From a virus, in IMG/VR virus record IMGVR_UViG_3300046485_000109, positions 1 through 56,445 of that record: a stretch of 56,445 nt of DNA; one strand, 5' to 3'. The position numbers and the translations under genes are program-made. Positions 1 to 7,021 of this stretch are shown here, piece after piece (the first letter of the stretch is position 1; each line of letters begins with the position of its first letter). The notes under the pieces were generated by a model. That model made no database searches. It was not told the DNA's origin and saw nothing but the letters and a program-made list of their open reading frames with translations.

Positions 1-284
1 TATTGTTTTGAAGGTGAATATCTCCCATTATTACATTCACTTTTCACAAACATCATCATAAAAGCTTTAACCATTTTAGCTAACTTAAATTTGTCATCTT
101 TATAAATTTTAGTTAATAGCAGATGGCAAATAAAATGTTCTCTGGCAGAAAGTTTTACTAAATTATCTTTAGTATCTAAACCACCCAAAGATTTTGGAAT
201 TATATGATGGCTTTCTGTATATCCTTCAAATTTATTATTTGATCTAAAATTTATAATATCAAAATATATTTTTTCATAATTCAT
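1..284 (-). CDS. HNH homing endonuclease, N-terminal part cut by the window edge
   Basis: The frame opens at ATG 284 and runs off the left edge (about 94 residues). Around residues 22-55 it has the HNH pattern ESHHIIPKSLGG followed by NLVKLSAREHFICHLLL, as in phage HNH homing endonucleases, which cut DNA at metal-bound histidines. A TATAAATA box lies 27 bases upstream. It sits just past a tRNA gene, a usual neighbourhood for such genes. The C-terminal DNA-binding part is outside the window, so the target cannot be guessed. Confidence 0.8.
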   Translation of the reverse strand, partial: MNYEKIYFDIINFRSNNKFEGYTESHHIIPKSLGGLDTKDNLVKLSAREHFICHLLLTKIYKDDKFKLAKMVKAFMMMFVKSECNNGRYSPSKQ

Positions 285-310
285 AAACTATTAATCTCTC
301 TATAAAATAG

Positions 311-318
311 TATTTATA
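311..318 (-). promoter_or_regulatory. T4-like late promoter box
   Basis: Exact TATAAATA on the minus strand, 27 bases before the HNH gene start at 284. This is the T4 late promoter sequence recognised by gp55-programmed RNA polymerase; a gp55 gene is present at 54305. Confidence 0.6.
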
Positions 319-347
319 GAAGTTAATAGTTTTTAATAAAAAATTTT

Positions 348-424
348 TGCTCCGGGAACTGGTTACGATCCAGTCTCATCCGGTTAACAGCCGGAGGTGC
401 TCACCTAGAATACTATCCCGGAGC
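348..424 (-). tRNA. tRNA-Asn (GTT)
   Basis: Cloverleaf read on the minus strand: acceptor GCTCCGG/CCGGAGC, anticodon stem TCCGG/CCGGA around loop CTGTTAA (anticodon GTT), T stem ACTGG/CCAGT. No CCA is encoded, so the product needs a CCA-adding enzyme; the phage carries one, in two pieces, at 36596-38832. A TATAAATA box and an early-type promoter lie just upstream. Confidence 0.85.
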
Positions 425-492
425 AAAAATCTCTTTCTTTAATCTAAAATTTTAAAAGAGCTAATAAAGTATTTATCTTTATTTATGTATCT

Positions 493-523
493 ATTTTATC
501 ACACTTTTTTTGTGTGTGTAAAC
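493..523 (-). promoter_or_regulatory. Early-type promoter before tRNA-Asn
   Basis: Minus strand GTTTACA (-35) and TGTGATAAAAT (extended -10) at 493-523, the pair found before many genes here. A TATAAATA late box at 527-534 overlaps the upstream edge, so the tRNA may be transcribed both early and late. Confidence 0.5.
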
Positions 524-529
524 ATGTAT

Positions 530-934
530 TTATACTTTTTGGAGTCTATCAAAAATGTCATCCATTGATAACATTATTCCGGTATCTTCATCTTTTACAT
601 GAGATGCATTTCGTTCGAACATCCACCATAGAAGCATTAGATCATCATAATTAGATGTTATCCATTTTTTAACTTGCTTAACATCTTCATTTGGAATTTT
701 TATCGTTTCTGGTTTAGATTTTTCTTTTGGTTCAGTATGATCTATTGATAGAACAAAATTATTATTTTCTCGCCATTTGCCTTTGATGTTAGAAACTTTA
801 ACACGAGGTCCATGTTGACCACCAATTCTTCCAATCCAGATAATGTAATTCAGACCAGTTTCATCAGGTCTAAGATTAGCCATTTCCGTTAATGGAAAAT
901 TTTCTACATCAGTACATATTTCAATTAATTTCAT
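530..934 (-). CDS. Phage protein of unknown function, paralogue of the gene at 19058
   Basis: 134 residues, soluble. It shares with the 19058-19438 product the order: N-terminal helix starting MKLIEI, a TGLxYIIWI strand, RVKVSNIKG, a charged linker, then a helix ending in a Trp/Tyr-rich segment. Small bacterial proteins with a TGLP..IW..(R)HGPR.KVS pattern look similar, but I cannot name a function. Start ATG 934 sits only about seven bases from the -10 box at 941-946, so the early transcript may be nearly leaderless. Confidence 0.75.
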   Translation of the reverse strand: MKLIEICTDVENFPLTEMANLRPDETGLNYIIWIGRIGGQHGPRVKVSNIKGKWRENNNFVLSIDHTEPKEKSKPETIKIPNEDVKQVKKWITSNYDDLMLLWWMFERNASHVKDEDTGIMLSMDDIFDRLQKV

Positions 935-940
935 TTATTT

Positions 941-970
941 ATTCTATCACACTTTTTTGAGTGTGTAAGC
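941..970 (-). promoter_or_regulatory. Early-type promoter before 530-934
   Basis: Minus strand GCTTACA at 964-970 and TGTGATAGAAT ending at 941. The spacer holds a short inverted repeat ACACT/AGTGT. An exact TATAAATA late box lies at 974-981, inside the end of the upstream gene. Confidence 0.55.
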
Positions 971-972
971 AT

Positions 973-1164
973 TTATTTATAGTATTCTTGAAATTCTTTT
1001 TTGTAGTATTTCCAAGCATCTTTTGGGTTGCTAACAATACTAAATAAAACTGCAACTACTAACATTGGAAATACTAAAACCTTGATCCACAATGGTTCAC
1101 GTTTACTTGAATGTTTATTGCCTAATTGTTGATATAAAACCGGATTATAAAATAACCAAATCAT
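973..1164 (-). CDS. Small membrane protein
   Basis: 63 residues with one hydrophobic segment at about residues 27-45 (VLVFPMLVVAVLF) and charged ends, so probably a single-pass inner-membrane protein. Its start overlaps the stop of the next upstream gene by ATGA, indicating translational coupling. Function not recognised. Confidence 0.6.
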   Translation of the reverse strand: MIWLFYNPVLYQQLGNKHSSKREPLWIKVLVFPMLVVAVLFSIVSNPKDAWKYYKKEFQEYYK

Positions 1165-1361
1165 TTCTCAATTCCTTTAGTTGAACAGAAAACATTACCA
1201 GTTTCATCGATTGTATACGAAATGAAACCTTGGTTATAACAGAACATTGAGGCATGATCTGTTATAATCAGTCCAGGACTAAAAAGTGCAAACCACATAA
1301 GAGAACATAGAATACAACCAATTATAAACCATACCAGGTTAAACCAAAATATATTTTTCAT
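1161..1361 (-). CDS. Small membrane protein with a paired-cysteine tail
   Basis: 66 residues: transmembrane segment at about 5-28, then a short tail whose two cysteines flank CYNQGF...VFC with 17 residues between them. The same layout recurs in the products at 21494, 40286, 40485 and 41399, so this belongs to a paralogous family. The tail is probably periplasmic and the cysteines could form a disulfide; this is inference. Coupled to both neighbours by ATGA overlaps. Confidence 0.65.
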   Translation of the reverse strand: MKNIFWFNLVWFIIGCILCSLMWFALFSPGLIITDHASMFCYNQGFISYTIDETGNVFCSTKGIEK

Positions 1362-1702
1362 TGTTCAATAGCCTCGTTTTTATCATTTACAAAAACAACT
1401 TTAGGTACATAAGAACTATCAGATTCAATCATGCCGTAAGTACAAATGATAATAAGATCACCTGGTATTCCAAGACGAGCTGCAGAGCCATTTAATGCTA
1501 TCATGCCTTTAATAGAAGAAGGAATAGCATAAGTTGTAAAGCGTTCACCATTATTTACATTGTAAATTTGGATTTGTTCATTAGGAACAATACCTGCCTT
1601 TTCCATTAGTTCACGATCTATAGAGCACGAACCGTGATAGTTAATATTGGCTTCCATTATAGTAGCTCGATGAATCTTGGATTTCAATACTGTTATGAGC
1701 AT
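1358..1702 (-). CDS. panD: Aspartate 1-decarboxylase PanD
   Basis: 114 residues, close to the usual bacterial length. The enzyme removes CO2 from L-aspartate to give beta-alanine for pantothenate and coenzyme A. It is a pyruvoyl enzyme that cleaves itself before a serine; the site is visible as YHGSCSID with Gly24-Ser25, the same positions as in E. coli. Other active-site residues are in register: Lys9, Tyr22, Arg54, Thr57, Tyr58 (NGERFTTYAI) and the NGSAA loop near 72. Nothing essential appears missing, so it should be active. It overlaps the small membrane-protein gene downstream by ATGA. No other pantothenate gene is visible, so it probably tops up a host pathway at its beta-alanine step. 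Confidence 0.93.
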   Translation of the reverse strand: MLITVLKSKIHRATIMEANINYHGSCSIDRELMEKAGIVPNEQIQIYNVNNGERFTTYAIPSSIKGMIALNGSAARLGIPGDLIIICTYGMIESDSSYVPKVVFVNDKNEAIEQ

Positions 1703-1716
1703 ATAATTATCTCGGA

Positions 1717-2028
1717 TTAACTAAATTTAAAATTTGATTCATGGCTGTTGGCAAAACTTGGGCTATTATATCGTACCTTCCATCCAAAATTTTCAAAAAT
1801 TGGTTCTATATCTAACCACTTATAATCAAAATCTTTACTTTCAATAAACAATTTGGCAATTATTAAATCTTCAACCTCATTACATTTAACAATCGCAATA
1901 CCATCACTGTTAATATTTTTAATAATCAATTCATTAAAGGCTTCAATAACTTCCGGTGGCATTGAAGTTTGTTTACTTTGACATACTTGTTGTTTTGTAA
2001 TCGGTTGAACAGTTTCTACTTCCATCAT
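1717..2028 (-). CDS. Conserved phage protein of unknown function
   Basis: 103 residues. The middle (MPPEVIEAFNELI) and the YKWLDIEPIFE...GWKVRY segment look like a small protein I associate with several T4-like phages, but no function is known to me. RBS GAGG precedes ATG 2028. The 68-base element at 2050-2117 lies in its leader. Confidence 0.7.
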   Translation of the reverse strand: MMEVETVQPITKQQVCQSKQTSMPPEVIEAFNELIIKNINSDGIAIVKCNEVEDLIIAKLFIESKDFDYKWLDIEPIFENFGWKVRYNSPSFANSHESNFKFS

Positions 2029-2042
2029 TTAATCCTCTAAAG

Positions 2043-2099
2043 TTAAAATAAGTTAGAACAAAAAACATTTATGGGGATAATCTTAACAGGATAACCCAT
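2043..2099 (-). CDS. Possible 18-residue peptide sharing its N-terminus with the one at 23275
   Basis: ATG 2099 opens MGYPVKIIPINVFC and stops after 18 codons. The first nine residues equal those of the ORF at 23275-23388. One C fewer in a C run (four against five) shifts the frame here, so this copy may be a broken paralogue. No Shine-Dalgarno sequence is seen. Confidence 0.3.
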   Translation of the reverse strand: MGYPVKIIPINVFCSNLF

Positions 2100-2117
2100 T
2101 AATAACGGTTCTAACTT
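2050..2117 (-). ncRNA. 68-base twin element A, hairpin-flanked
   Basis: A perfect 10-bp stem (2108-2117 with 2050-2059) closes a segment holding GGGTTATCCTGTTAAG. A TGATATAAT box (2124-2131) would start transcription at about 2117, the first base of the stem. A second copy of the same length with a nearly identical core from nucleotide 17 but a different closing stem lies at 23339-23406. The inner hairpin has the loop CTGTTAA, the loop of tRNA-Asn. The core also overlaps short ORFs, so coding is an alternative explanation. Confidence 0.4.
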
Positions 2118-2129
2118 AAATTCATTATA

Positions 2130-2594
2130 TCATACTTTCCAGTATTCTACGTATGATTTTATATCTTTTAAATTGTTAAAAGCCAAATCATGAGAAATAT
2201 TTTTTATTATTTCACTAATTGCAAAATAAACATGTTCATTATCTCTAATTGCAGTTAGTTGATGATAATTAGTTAGATCTTTAACCCATTCTGAAATATC
2301 ATGTTCTGAAGTAAAATGATCTAAAAACATCCATTGATAATAATCTCGTTCTTTTGGGAATTTATTCCCTTTAAATTTTAGAGGTTTTATTTGTCTAATC
2401 CATGAAGAAATATCTCTAATATGTTTATCATAATTTAATTCATCTTCCCATTTAAGAACTTTTATTAAATGTTCAATAATTGGAACAGAAAGACTTGTTA
2501 TTTTACTTTCAACATCTCGTTTAGAGAATGCCATTTCATATAATCTATCAGAAACTGCTTCTCCTAATTCTTCAAATAATTCTCTAATCTTCAT
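2130..2594 (-). CDS. Phage protein with MKIRELFE N-terminus
   Basis: 154 residues, mainly helical. The start MKIRELFEELGE matches a tag shared by several otherwise different proteins here (7594, 12444, 15569, 17991). The next part, RLYEMAFSKRDVESKI followed by a LIKVLKW helix, resembles a protein I associate with marine T4-like phages. Function unknown. RBS precedes ATG 2594. Confidence 0.7.
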   Translation of the reverse strand: MKIRELFEELGEAVSDRLYEMAFSKRDVESKITSLSVPIIEHLIKVLKWEDELNYDKHIRDISSWIRQIKPLKFKGNKFPKERDYYQWMFLDHFTSEHDISEWVKDLTNYHQLTAIRDNEHVYFAISEIIKNISHDLAFNNLKDIKSYVEYWKV

Positions 2595-2596
2595 TT

Positions 2597-2812
2597 TTAC
2601 TCTGCTTCTGGTTCTTGAGTACCTTTTGCGGGTTTAGCTTCTTTACCGACATTAGAATACTTAGCATGATGAGCGGCTTCTCGAATCGCCGTAATCATCA
2701 GCTTACGCCAAACTTTATCAGGTGATGCACTGACATGTTTTGGAATTTTAACTTTCAGTTGTGGTTTAGCTTTTTTTACTTTCTCTACAACTGCTGGTTT
2801 TTTTGCTGCCAT
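2597..2812 (-). CDS. Small basic Lys/Ala-rich protein
   Basis: 71 residues, with an N-terminal stretch rich in Ala, Lys, Pro and Val (residues 1-28), then a helix WRKLMITAIREAAHHA and a Pro/Glu tail. The charge suggests nucleic-acid binding; no family recognised. It ends two bases before the 2594 gene start, so the two are probably cotranscribed. Confidence 0.65.
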   Translation of the reverse strand: MAAKKPAVVEKVKKAKPQLKVKIPKHVSASPDKVWRKLMITAIREAAHHAKYSNVGKEAKPAKGTQEPEAE

Positions 2813-2842
2813 TTTATTTTACCTTAGGTGTTATTAAAAATT

Positions 2843-3115
2843 TTAGTGTCTTGAAAAGCAATATCTGTTAAAAGTTGGTTCGCCAATTATATTAAGTCGC
2901 ATCAAAATATAAAGCACTTGAAAAATTAAATGAAATTTAATGTTTTTATATAGAGATTTAATATCATTATACATTTCTGAAATCAATTTTTCAGTTGCAG
3001 TTTTATGTGGTATGCCAGCAACTTTACAGAATATTTTTTGTTCTGATTCATTTGTCGTAAAGATAACAATTAATTTAGTTGACCAACGATTGTACCATGG
3101 TTTTTTGCTATCCAA
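2843..3115 (-). CDS. Hypothetical protein
   Basis: 90 residues. The N-terminus NESEQKIFCKVAGIP resembles the NESQRKNLVKLAGIKP start of the 5160 product, suggesting a shared short N-terminal motif. A hydrophobic stretch near residues 58-75 could be membrane-associated. Function not recognised. Confidence 0.55.
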   Translation of the reverse strand: MDSKKPWYNRWSTKLIVIFTTNESEQKIFCKVAGIPHKTATEKLISEMYNDIKSLYKNIKFHLIFQVLYILMRLNIIGEPTFNRYCFSRH

Positions 3116-3130
3116 ATAACTTTGAGTTAC

Positions 3131-3214
3131 TCAGGTTGCTTCATTTTTAGGTATTTTAGTTTCAATACTATTATCGCCAATAATATCTTCTTCAAATTTT
3201 GGGCAGGCACTCAT
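3131..3214 (-). CDS. 27-residue small ORF
   Basis: ATG 3214 is preceded by GGAG at good spacing. The product is acidic (SACPKFEEDIIGDNS). It fills the gap between two genes on the same strand. No function recognised. Confidence 0.45.
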   Translation of the reverse strand: MSACPKFEEDIIGDNSIETKIPKNEAT

Positions 3215-3228
3215 ATAATTATCTCCAA

Positions 3229-3414
3229 TTAACCCAATAAAATTTGTTCATTCAATATTGGTTGTAAATTTCCAGGTCTAAATTTTGCTTCTTTCAGATC
3301 AGTCCCTTCGAACCATTGAACTTTTACAAGATCATTATCATAATCTATTTTAGAAACAGTCATTTTAGGACCGCCCGTTTTTAACTGTACTACAGTTCCT
3401 ATACTAATACTCAT
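3229..3414 (-). CDS. DUF2158 (YodC-like) protein
   Basis: 61 residues. The pattern GTVVQLKTGGPKMTV...VKVQWFEGTDLKEAKF matches the small beta-barrel DUF2158 family (E. coli YodC), whose function is unknown and which is common in phages. Full length. Six bases separate it from the upstream gene. Confidence 0.8.
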   Translation of the reverse strand: MSISIGTVVQLKTGGPKMTVSKIDYDNDLVKVQWFEGTDLKEAKFRPGNLQPILNEQILLG

Positions 3415-3420
3415 TTATTT

Positions 3421-3612
3421 TTACTCCTTTGGATTATTCTTACAAAAGGGACAAGGGTCTCTATTGTTTTTAATTTCTATAACTCGTTTTTCATAAGCGC
3501 TATATTCATCAGCACTCACAAATTTTGGATATTCTGGTGTCATCGGAAGAAAACGAATAATCGCATCTTTTGGAAAGCCTTTATTTAAATAATCGGTTGT
3601 CATCATTTCCAT
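3421..3612 (-). CDS. Small protein with C-terminal CPFC motif
   Basis: 63 residues, ending in a helix and DPCPFCKNNP. A single CxxC pair could bind metal only with a partner, or be redox active. Start overlaps the end of the 3603 gene. Function unknown. Confidence 0.6.
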   Translation of the reverse strand: MEMMTTDYLNKGFPKDAIIRFLPMTPEYPKFVSADEYSAYEKRVIEIKNNRDPCPFCKNNPKE

Positions 3613-4166
3613 TGGTGTTCTCGTTTAGATTGTCGTTTCCAGCATTTTTCTTGATGTGAACATTTCTCTCTATCCCAACTATCAGGTGGAACAGCTTTAC
3701 GACGGTATGAGATTATTATATCATAGTCTTCAGCTTCTGGAAACAAATAATCTTCGCGATTAGAACGAAACGTAGTAATCGGATGATAATGTCCCCATGC
3801 ACTTTTCTTTCTTCCATGTCTTTTTTGATGTATCCAAGCACTACCTTTTTTCTTTTGTGCTTTACGGTATTCATGTGCTTTCCATGCCAGTGCATCAATA
3901 GAATACCAGTTTCCATCTTGATCGTATACAGCAAAATGACTAACTGGAATTCTTTGCCATGCATAAGCAGAATATCTGCTTGACATATCTACAGAATGCC
4001 AGATATCATCCCAGTCGCCAAAACGATCTGATAATTTATATGTCGTGAAGTAGTTAAAAAAACTATTCCATGTATCAAAATAAAAATATCTTAATTTTCT
4101 ACTTACATAACATAACCCATCATCTACATAATAAACATAGATACCAGGTACATTTTGAATTTTCAT
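3603..4166 (-). CDS. Hypothetical aromatic-rich phage protein
   Basis: 187 residues, unusually rich in Tyr, Trp, His and Arg. The first half (YVYYVDDGLCYVSRK, WNSFFNYF) looks like a folded domain; the middle basic stretch (RKAQKKKGSAWIHQKRHGR) suggests nucleic-acid contact. No family recognised. RBS AGGAGA precedes ATG 4166. Confidence 0.65.
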   Translation of the reverse strand: MKIQNVPGIYVYYVDDGLCYVSRKLRYFYFDTWNSFFNYFTTYKLSDRFGDWDDIWHSVDMSSRYSAYAWQRIPVSHFAVYDQDGNWYSIDALAWKAHEYRKAQKKKGSAWIHQKRHGRKKSAWGHYHPITTFRSNREDYLFPEAEDYDIIISYRRKAVPPDSWDREKCSHQEKCWKRQSKREHQWK

Positions 4167-4242
4167 TGTTGTCTCCTACTAAGTTAAAATAACCTAGTGG
4201 AAACCTTCATTTTTATTATGAAGAATTGACATAATTTAATTC

Positions 4243-4308
4243 CTATAATAGTTCTAATATAATCCACATTATTGTAGTTAATATAAAAACAAAAAATGCT
4301 GGAGACAT
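4243..4308 (-). CDS. 21-residue membrane peptide
   Basis: ATG 4308 overlaps the TAA of the 4308-4523 gene (TAATG), implying coupled translation. The product, MSPAFFVFILTTIMWIILEL and one more Leu, is almost entirely one transmembrane helix. Too short to classify. Confidence 0.4.
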   Translation of the reverse strand: MSPAFFVFILTTIMWIILELL

Positions 4309-4523
4309 TATGGATAACCCCAACGATGAAGTGCTTCCATTGCTTTTAATTCTGGAACAACTTGATTGCTATATTGACCTGAAGTAGCATGAGCAATCAC
4401 TCTAAGAGCACACCAATAAACTAATCTTTCCGGTAATAACCATGCAATTTTAATTACCATTTTTTCAAATACTCTACTGATTTCATGTTCAGTAGAAAGT
4501 TTTAAGTATGCTACATCTATCAT
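4308..4523 (-). CDS. Conserved small phage protein
   Basis: 71 residues. LPERLVYWCALRVIAHATSG and AMEALHRWGYP form a pattern I recall from small proteins of many unrelated phages, without known function. Complete. Confidence 0.65.
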   Translation of the reverse strand: MIDVAYLKLSTEHEISRVFEKMVIKIAWLLPERLVYWCALRVIAHATSGQYSNQVVPELKAMEALHRWGYP

Positions 4524-4557
4524 TTATCTTACCTTTATTTTTAACCTGATACGATAT

Positions 4558-4800
4558 TTATTCGTAAAAAGTGTTAGCTATTTTATAACCGCAAACGTCG
4601 GCAGCATTTACTTTACAGCCAACACTATTTTCTTCAGCAACGATTTCACAAATATTAATACATTGTTCAACAACGAGAGCAATTAGTTTTTCTGGATTTA
4701 TTTCGTTATAAGAAAAATCACCAATATACTTATGGTTTTTAGTAACCAGTTCTAAAGATTGTTTAATTAGTTCTTGTACTTTTTCGTCTTGTAATTTCAT
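4558..4800 (-). CDS. Conserved T4-like phage protein
   Basis: 80 residues. The central IALVVEQCINICEIV helix followed by NAADVCGYKIANTF matches a small family in T4-like cyanophages and relatives; no function known. It has the early-type promoter at 828-857 of this kilobase (4828-4857) directly upstream. Confidence 0.65.
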   Translation of the reverse strand: MKLQDEKVQELIKQSLELVTKNHKYIGDFSYNEINPEKLIALVVEQCINICEIVAEENSVGCKVNAADVCGYKIANTFYE

Positions 4801-4827
4801 TTCTCATTCCTCATCAAACTTTAGACT

Positions 4828-4857
4828 ATCATATCACACTTTTAAAATTTGTACACA
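4828..4857 (-). promoter_or_regulatory. Early-type promoter with conserved upstream block
   Basis: GTGTAC (4851-4856) and TGTGATATGAT (-10 at 4828-4833). Upstream lies AACTAGTTCTCACTAATAG, a block repeated almost exactly before the genes at 14118 and 34181. Confidence 0.6.
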
Positions 4858-4875
4858 ACTATTAGTGAGAACTAG

Positions 4876-5163
4876 TTATAATTTATTCCGAAATTCTTTT
4901 AGTTTATTAAGATACATTTGTTCAAATGCATTTTTATCTGTTTCGGTATTAAACCAAAATATATAATGAAATCCTCCACCTCCATAACAACTTTTTTGAG
5001 CTAACATATCTTCAATAAAGTAAAAAGCATTATTTACAGTAATTGGATATTCACATTCTTTAATATACGAATGTATTTCATTCCAGAAAGTAAACTCAAT
5101 TTCATTGAAAAGATCTGGGCGATATGTATTATATGAAAATTCTTGAGATGTTTTATCTATCAT
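4876..5163 (-). CDS. Hypothetical protein
   Basis: ATG 5163 overlaps the stop of the upstream gene (ATGA), which is why this start is preferred over ATG 5181. About 95 residues with a NEIEFTFWNEIHSYIKE helix and a central SCYGGGGFHYIFWF strand pair. Function not recognised. Confidence 0.6.
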   Translation of the reverse strand: MIDKTSQEFSYNTYRPDLFNEIEFTFWNEIHSYIKECEYPITVNNAFYFIEDMLAQKSCYGGGGFHYIFWFNTETDKNAFEQMYLNKLKEFRNKL

Positions 5164-5366
5164 TTTAATTCTATTTGCCAATCAGATTTTCTGAAAATTT
5201 CTGTTACTAGAATATTATAAATCAAAACGGATGCTATAAAAATGACAGCCAGAATTATTAAAACATTTTCATAAATGTTATTAACAGATAATTTAACTTT
5301 TTCTATTGGCGGCTTTGGTTTAATACCGGCCAGTTTCACTAAGTTTTTTCTTTGTGATTCATTCAT
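5160..5366 (-). CDS. Small membrane protein
   Basis: 68 residues: a soluble N-terminus (NESQRKNLVKLAGIKPKPP) and a transmembrane segment at about 33-53 (VLIILAVIFIASVLIY). A 15-codon ORF just upstream ends overlapping this start. Function unknown. Confidence 0.6.
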   Translation of the reverse strand: MNESQRKNLVKLAGIKPKPPIEKVKLSVNNIYENVLIILAVIFIASVLIYNILVTEIFRKSDWQIELK

Positions 5367-5399
5367 TTATCTAGTCTCATTGGATAATAATGAAATTTA

Positions 5400-5552
5400 T
5401 CATGTTGCATAATAAAATCTATTTTTCAAAAAGTATAATATTTTATCTGAAAAAAGATAAAAAATACCTTCTAAAAATATCAGAATATAAAATAACCCTA
5501 CAAGTATATAAGTTAGTATTTCCACAAAGATTGTTTTTAATAGTTCTTTCAT
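5400..5552 (-). CDS. 50-residue membrane protein
   Basis: ATG 5552 follows the TAA of the 5554 gene immediately, so translation is probably coupled. The product is hydrophobic and aromatic (VEILTYILVGLFYILIFLEG) with basic ends: one long or two short membrane helices. No family recognised. Confidence 0.5.
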   Translation of the reverse strand: MKELLKTIFVEILTYILVGLFYILIFLEGIFYLFSDKILYFLKNRFYYAT

Positions 5553-5553
5553 A

Positions 5554-6198
5554 TTATTTTCTCAGTAAATCTTTTAATGTATTAGCAACAGTTTTCCAGT
5601 CATTTTGTAAATCTTCTGGAGATTTGAAATTTTCTTCTCGTTCTCTTAATCTTTTAATTTGACTAAGTGCTCTCCATAAATGATAATCATCACCTTGAGT
5701 AAGAACTTTATAGATATAATCCCACAGACGTTCATACCAAGATTTACGGAAATACCTGTCACGTAATGACCAAATTAAACCTGCATTTTCAGTCATTGGT
5801 TGAACACCAGCAAGTTCAGACGCAATCAAATTTGGAACGATTTTACGTATCATTGGCAACATAACTTTAGTGTATTCATCATGCGATTTTTTTACAGTTG
5901 CTGATCGTGTAAGAATTAGATAATCTCTATAACCATCAAGGTTGTTTTTTATTTTATACGCAGCTTGTCGTTCTTGAAAGAGTTGTCTTAATAGACTTTC
6001 ATATTTTGGATGTTTCCATTTTAGAGCAAACTTAATACCATACAATAGAACTATCTGGGAACCTTGTACATAATAAACTTGTTCATGAATACAACGTACC
6101 CAACTATCTTCATCGACAAACCAGCCAATGTTTACACCTTCTCGATGAATTTCATTACCGGCTTTATCAAAATGCACTACGACTGATGGTAAACTCAT
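5554..6198 (-). CDS. Hypothetical protein with a major-capsid-like motif
   Basis: 214 residues. Residues about 130-160 read VPNLIASELAGVQPMT then GLIWSLRDRY, which is the N-terminal arm motif of T4-like major capsid proteins (PNLIA..xxGVQPM..GLIF..R.RY). The rest of the protein does not look like a capsid: it has an N-terminal beta segment and a C-terminal charged helix. It is too short for gp23 (about 500 residues). It may be a capsid mimic or assembly factor; that is a guess. Confidence 0.65.
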   Translation of the reverse strand: MSLPSVVVHFDKAGNEIHREGVNIGWFVDEDSWVRCIHEQVYYVQGSQIVLLYGIKFALKWKHPKYESLLRQLFQERQAAYKIKNNLDGYRDYLILTRSATVKKSHDEYTKVMLPMIRKIVPNLIASELAGVQPMTENAGLIWSLRDRYFRKSWYERLWDYIYKVLTQGDDYHLWRALSQIKRLREREENFKSPEDLQNDWKTVANTLKDLLRK

Positions 6199-6305
6199 TT
6201 TGATCCCAATACTGAAATAGCAGTCATATAATTATAAAGAGCTTTTTCATAACCATCAAAATCACCATATTCTTTCCAGCATTGAATTGCTAAGTCATCT
6301 ATTTT

Positions 6306-6581
6306 TTATTCATCTGAATACCTTATTAGTTCATTTTGTTTACGCCAATTTTGAATAGAAGACATTGGCCATTTTCGTTGTTTTCTAATCATGTTAAAAC
6401 TTTTTAATGATTTATTAGTATAGAATTTTTCTTTACTATTCAACCAGGACAATCTCAAATTATCCTCTAATTCTAATTTGAAAGTAAAATACTTTTTATT
6501 AAAGTGTTTATTAGAGAAACGATACTTTGGTTTTAAAAAACCTTTAAAGTAGTTTCGTCTTTTAAAAGATTTCCATTTCAT
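6306..6581 (-). CDS. Small basic aromatic protein
   Basis: 91 residues, very rich in Lys, Arg, Phe and Trp (KWKSFKRRNYFKGFLKPKYR), probably binding nucleic acid. The start overlaps the stop of 6578 by ATGA. Between its stop and the 6198 gene the frame reads DLAIQCWKEYGDFDGYEKAL without a start codon, perhaps the remnant of a longer gene. Confidence 0.5.
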   Translation of the reverse strand: MKWKSFKRRNYFKGFLKPKYRFSNKHFNKKYFTFKLELEDNLRLSWLNSKEKFYTNKSLKSFNMIRKQRKWPMSSIQNWRKQNELIRYSDE

Positions 6582-7021
6582 TGATCTTCAGTCCAATAAA
6601 GTCCACAATCAGGACATTGACATTGATACCAATACCTATCAGCACTTGGATCATAATTGCCAGTATTACAACACGCGAGTTTAGTTGAATTAGGATGCGT
6701 ACATACAGTGTTTTGTAAGTAATCAAGTTCACAATCTAACTTTCTTTGTTCTTCATCTAGCCGCGCTTTTTCGGCTTGAATATCAGTAATTACTCGAGCA
6801 GGTACAACCTCTATCCATCCAATCACTCCACCCCAAATAACAGAATTATCTGTTATCTCAAGAGGAAATACACCAGAAGTGAACGTAAGGGTTTCTTTTA
6901 TCCAGGATAATAGTTCCTCTTCATCTTTGAAGAAAATGTCACTGATAACACACTGTTCATCAGAAACATATCCAGAAGTACCTATCCAGCATTGTAGTTT
7001 TCTTCTTTTAAATTTAATCAT
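6578..7021 (-). CDS. Hypothetical protein with C-terminal zinc-ribbon-like cysteines
   Basis: 147 residues. The N-terminal half is mixed alpha/beta; residues about 112-142 hold CTHPNSTKLACC...YQCQCPDCG, with CxC/CxxC pairs suited to one zinc ion. Its ATG overlaps the end of the Bfd-like gene. Function unknown. Confidence 0.6.
   Translation of the reverse strand: MIKFKRRKLQCWIGTSGYVSDEQCVISDIFFKDEEELLSWIKETLTFTSGVFPLEITDNSVIWGGVIGWIEVVPARVITDIQAEKARLDEEQRKLDCELDYLQNTVCTHPNSTKLACCNTGNYDPSADRYWYQCQCPDCGLYWTEDQ

Noticed and set aside
6201-6305. Open frame reading DLAIQCWKEYGDFDGYEKAL
   Set aside because: No start codon in frame; noted only as a possible remnant of the neighbouring gene.
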